6,541 nt of DNA from Planktotalea sp. GTDB lineage: Bacteria; Pseudomonadota; Alphaproteobacteria; Rhodobacterales; Rhodobacteraceae. The notes under the pieces are model-generated. The model saw only the letters and a program-made list of their open reading frames with translations, was not told where the DNA came from and did no database searches. The stretch is taken from contig JAHEGL010000094.1 in NCBI GenBank assembly GCA_024645145.1, positions 1-6,541 of the forward strand. The letters are read 5' to 3'. Positions within the stretch are counted from its first letter, which is position 1; each line of letters starts with the position of its first letter. Below, piece by piece: positions 5,735 through 6,541 of the stretch. A program made the position numbers and the translations under genes.

Positions 5735-6184
5735 ATGTCAGATTTACTCGCCTCAACATATCCTTGGATCAAATCACTGCATATCATGGCAGTCATCTCT
5801 TGGATGGCAGGGTTGTTTTACTTTCCAAGATTGCTTGTGAACCATGTAGAGCGTGCTGATCCGACAGGTCTGCTACACGAAACCTACCAAGACATGGAAA
5901 TGAAGCTTTTCAAAGTGATCATGCAGCCTGCGATGATTGCTACTTGGATCTTTGGTTTCTGTCTGGTCATGACACCCGGTGTTGTTGATTGGTCCTTTTG
6001 GTGGCCTTGGGTGAAGGGAGCGTCGGTGATTGCGATGACGATCTTCCATGAATGGTTAGGTAAACGTCGTAAAGATTTCATTAGTGGCTCAAATACGCTC
6101 TCGGGACGGCAATACAGGCTTATGAACGAAGTACCGACCCTTTTGATGGTCCTTATCGTCGTATCCGTGGTTGTCAAGTTCTAA
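5735..6184 (+). CDS. hemJ: HemJ, protoporphyrinogen IX oxidase (membrane)
   Basis: HemJ oxidises protoporphyrinogen IX to protoporphyrin IX, the next-to-last step of haem synthesis, in bacteria lacking HemG and HemY. The 149-residue protein has about four membrane helices (near 14-32, 60-79, 88-107 and 131-148). Family signatures: WIKSLHIMAVISWMAGLFYFPRL (11-33) with the conserved His16, EMKLFKVIMQPAMIATW (55-71), the FHEWL segment with His105, RRKDF (111-115), and RLMNEVPT (128-135) before the last helix. The end reads VVVKF. AAGGA (5724-5728) lies 6 nt before the ATG. It is the first gene right of the candidate origin and 132 bp before rho. hemE, which sits next to the origin in Caulobacter, is not between them. 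Confidence 0.94.
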   Translation: MSDLLASTYPWIKSLHIMAVISWMAGLFYFPRLLVNHVERADPTGLLHETYQDMEMKLFKVIMQPAMIATWIFGFCLVMTPGVVDWSFWWPWVKGASVIAMTIFHEWLGKRRKDFISGSNTLSGRQYRLMNEVPTLLMVLIVVSVVVKF

Positions 6185-6192
6185 GCGCCTGT

Positions 6193-6221
6193 TTGACTTC
6201 GCAGCGTGTGATCTGTATGAG
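6193..6221 (+). promoter_or_regulatory. Sigma70-type promoter of rho
   Basis: TTGACT (6193-6198), a 17-bp spacer and TATGAG (6216-6221) match the -35 and -10 consensus at five and four of six positions with ideal spacing. This predicts a start near 6228 and a leader of about 90 nt before rho. It begins 9 bp after the hemJ stop, in the only non-coding gap between the genes. It is the best promoter match I found in the window. Confidence 0.6.
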
Positions 6222-6279
6222 AGCCTCGACGCGCGCCCATTCGGGACAAACGTGCACTTCCTGATTCCAGTTTTATCAA

Positions 6280-6302
6280 ACAGCGCCACGCTCGCGTGCT
6301 GT
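6280..6302 (+). promoter_or_regulatory. Hairpin in the rho leader
   Basis: ACAG (6280-6283) pairs with CTGT (6299-6302) and CACG (6287-6290) with CGTG (6295-6298), with a CTCG loop and a 3-nt bulge. The structure ends just before the AAAGG ribosome-binding sequence (6305-6309) of rho. A short T5 follows at 6310-6314. rho is autoregulated by attenuation in its leader in E. coli; a similar role here is inference. Confidence 0.35.
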
Positions 6303-6316
6303 CCAAAGGTTTTTCC

Positions 6317-6541
6317 ATGACACAAAATTCGCTCACCCTTTCGCAGCTTAAAGCGCAAAGTCCCAAGAACCTCGTTTCCATGGCTGAAGAGTTAGAAATC
6401 GAAAACGCATCCACAATGCGAAAAGGCGAGATGATGTTCCAAATTCTGCGTGAACGCGCGGATGAAGGTTGGGAGATCATGGGCGACGGTGTTTTGGAAG
6501 TCCTTCAAGACGGTTTCGGTTTCTTGCGCTCACCAGAAGCG
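6317..6541 (+). CDS. rho: Rho, transcription termination factor (N-terminal 75 residues; cut by window edge)
   Basis: Rho is a hexameric RNA-dependent ATPase that ends transcription at untranslated C-rich RNA. Only the N-terminus is present: the helical Rho-N domain (LTLSQLKAQSPKNLVSMAEELEIENASTMRKGEMMFQILRERAD, about 6-49), then the start of the RNA-binding cold-shock-like domain with GVLEVLQDGFGFLRSPEA (58-75). The GFGFLR motif is characteristic of the primary RNA site. The ATPase part lies off the window. The ATG has AAAGG 7 nt upstream; an in-frame GTG at 6296 is possible but would add residues absent from the family. The hemJ-rho order is common in alphaproteobacteria and normally continues into mnmE, mnmG, rsmG and parAB. 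Confidence 0.95.
   Translation, partial: MTQNSLTLSQLKAQSPKNLVSMAEELEIENASTMRKGEMMFQILRERADEGWEIMGDGVLEVLQDGFGFLRSPEA

Noticed and set aside
6217..6264. 15-codon upstream ORF before rho
   Set aside because: Its ATG lies inside the predicted -10 box, so it would not be on the transcript from that promoter, and it has no ribosome-binding sequence.

Overview
The window looks like a core chromosomal segment of an alphaproteobacterium, most likely order Rhodobacterales (Roseobacter-type). The evidence is the gene order (mltA, Tim44-domain gene, fxsA, secB, dnaQ, coaE, aroE, maf, then hemJ and rho) and the protein features: a Tim44-like protein, an alphaproteobacterial-type SecB with a long acidic N-terminus, and HemJ instead of HemG/HemY. 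No mobile element, CRISPR array, tRNA or rRNA is visible. No gene is frameshifted; mltA and rho are cut only by the window edges.

Layout. Bases 1-1478 hold a leftward pair: a Tim44-domain protein followed by the lytic transglycosylase gene mltA, which runs off the left edge, overlapping by 4 bp. A 106-bp divergent gap leads to the rightward pair fxsA-secB (1585-2639). secB converges on a tight leftward operon, maf-aroE-coaE-dnaQ (5349-2648), in which every junction is a 4-8 bp overlap. This suggests translational coupling. Then comes a gene-free stretch of 385 bp (5350-5734). Right of it, hemJ and rho read rightward; rho has its own good sigma70-like promoter and leader.

The most interesting part is the gene-free stretch. 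It carries two exact DnaA boxes in opposite orientations, one of them overlapping the maf start codon. It also has one-mismatch boxes, a 12-bp exact direct repeat 132 bp apart, a roughly 24% G+C block, and a nearly pure A/T tract just before hemJ. Most genes left of it read left and the genes right of it read right, as expected if replication forks leave from it. In Caulobacter and relatives the chromosomal origin lies in this gene neighbourhood (hemE/hemJ/rho side against the maf-aroE-coaE-dnaQ side). I therefore propose it as the chromosomal origin oriC. This is an inference, strong in context but untested here.

Functionally the window is housekeeping: cell-wall turnover (MltA), envelope and secretion (Tim44-like, FxsA, SecB), replication proofreading (DnaQ), CoA synthesis (CoaE), the shikimate pathway (AroE), nucleotide hygiene (Maf), haem synthesis (HemJ) and transcription termination (Rho). 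I found no gene that I would call an undescribed system.
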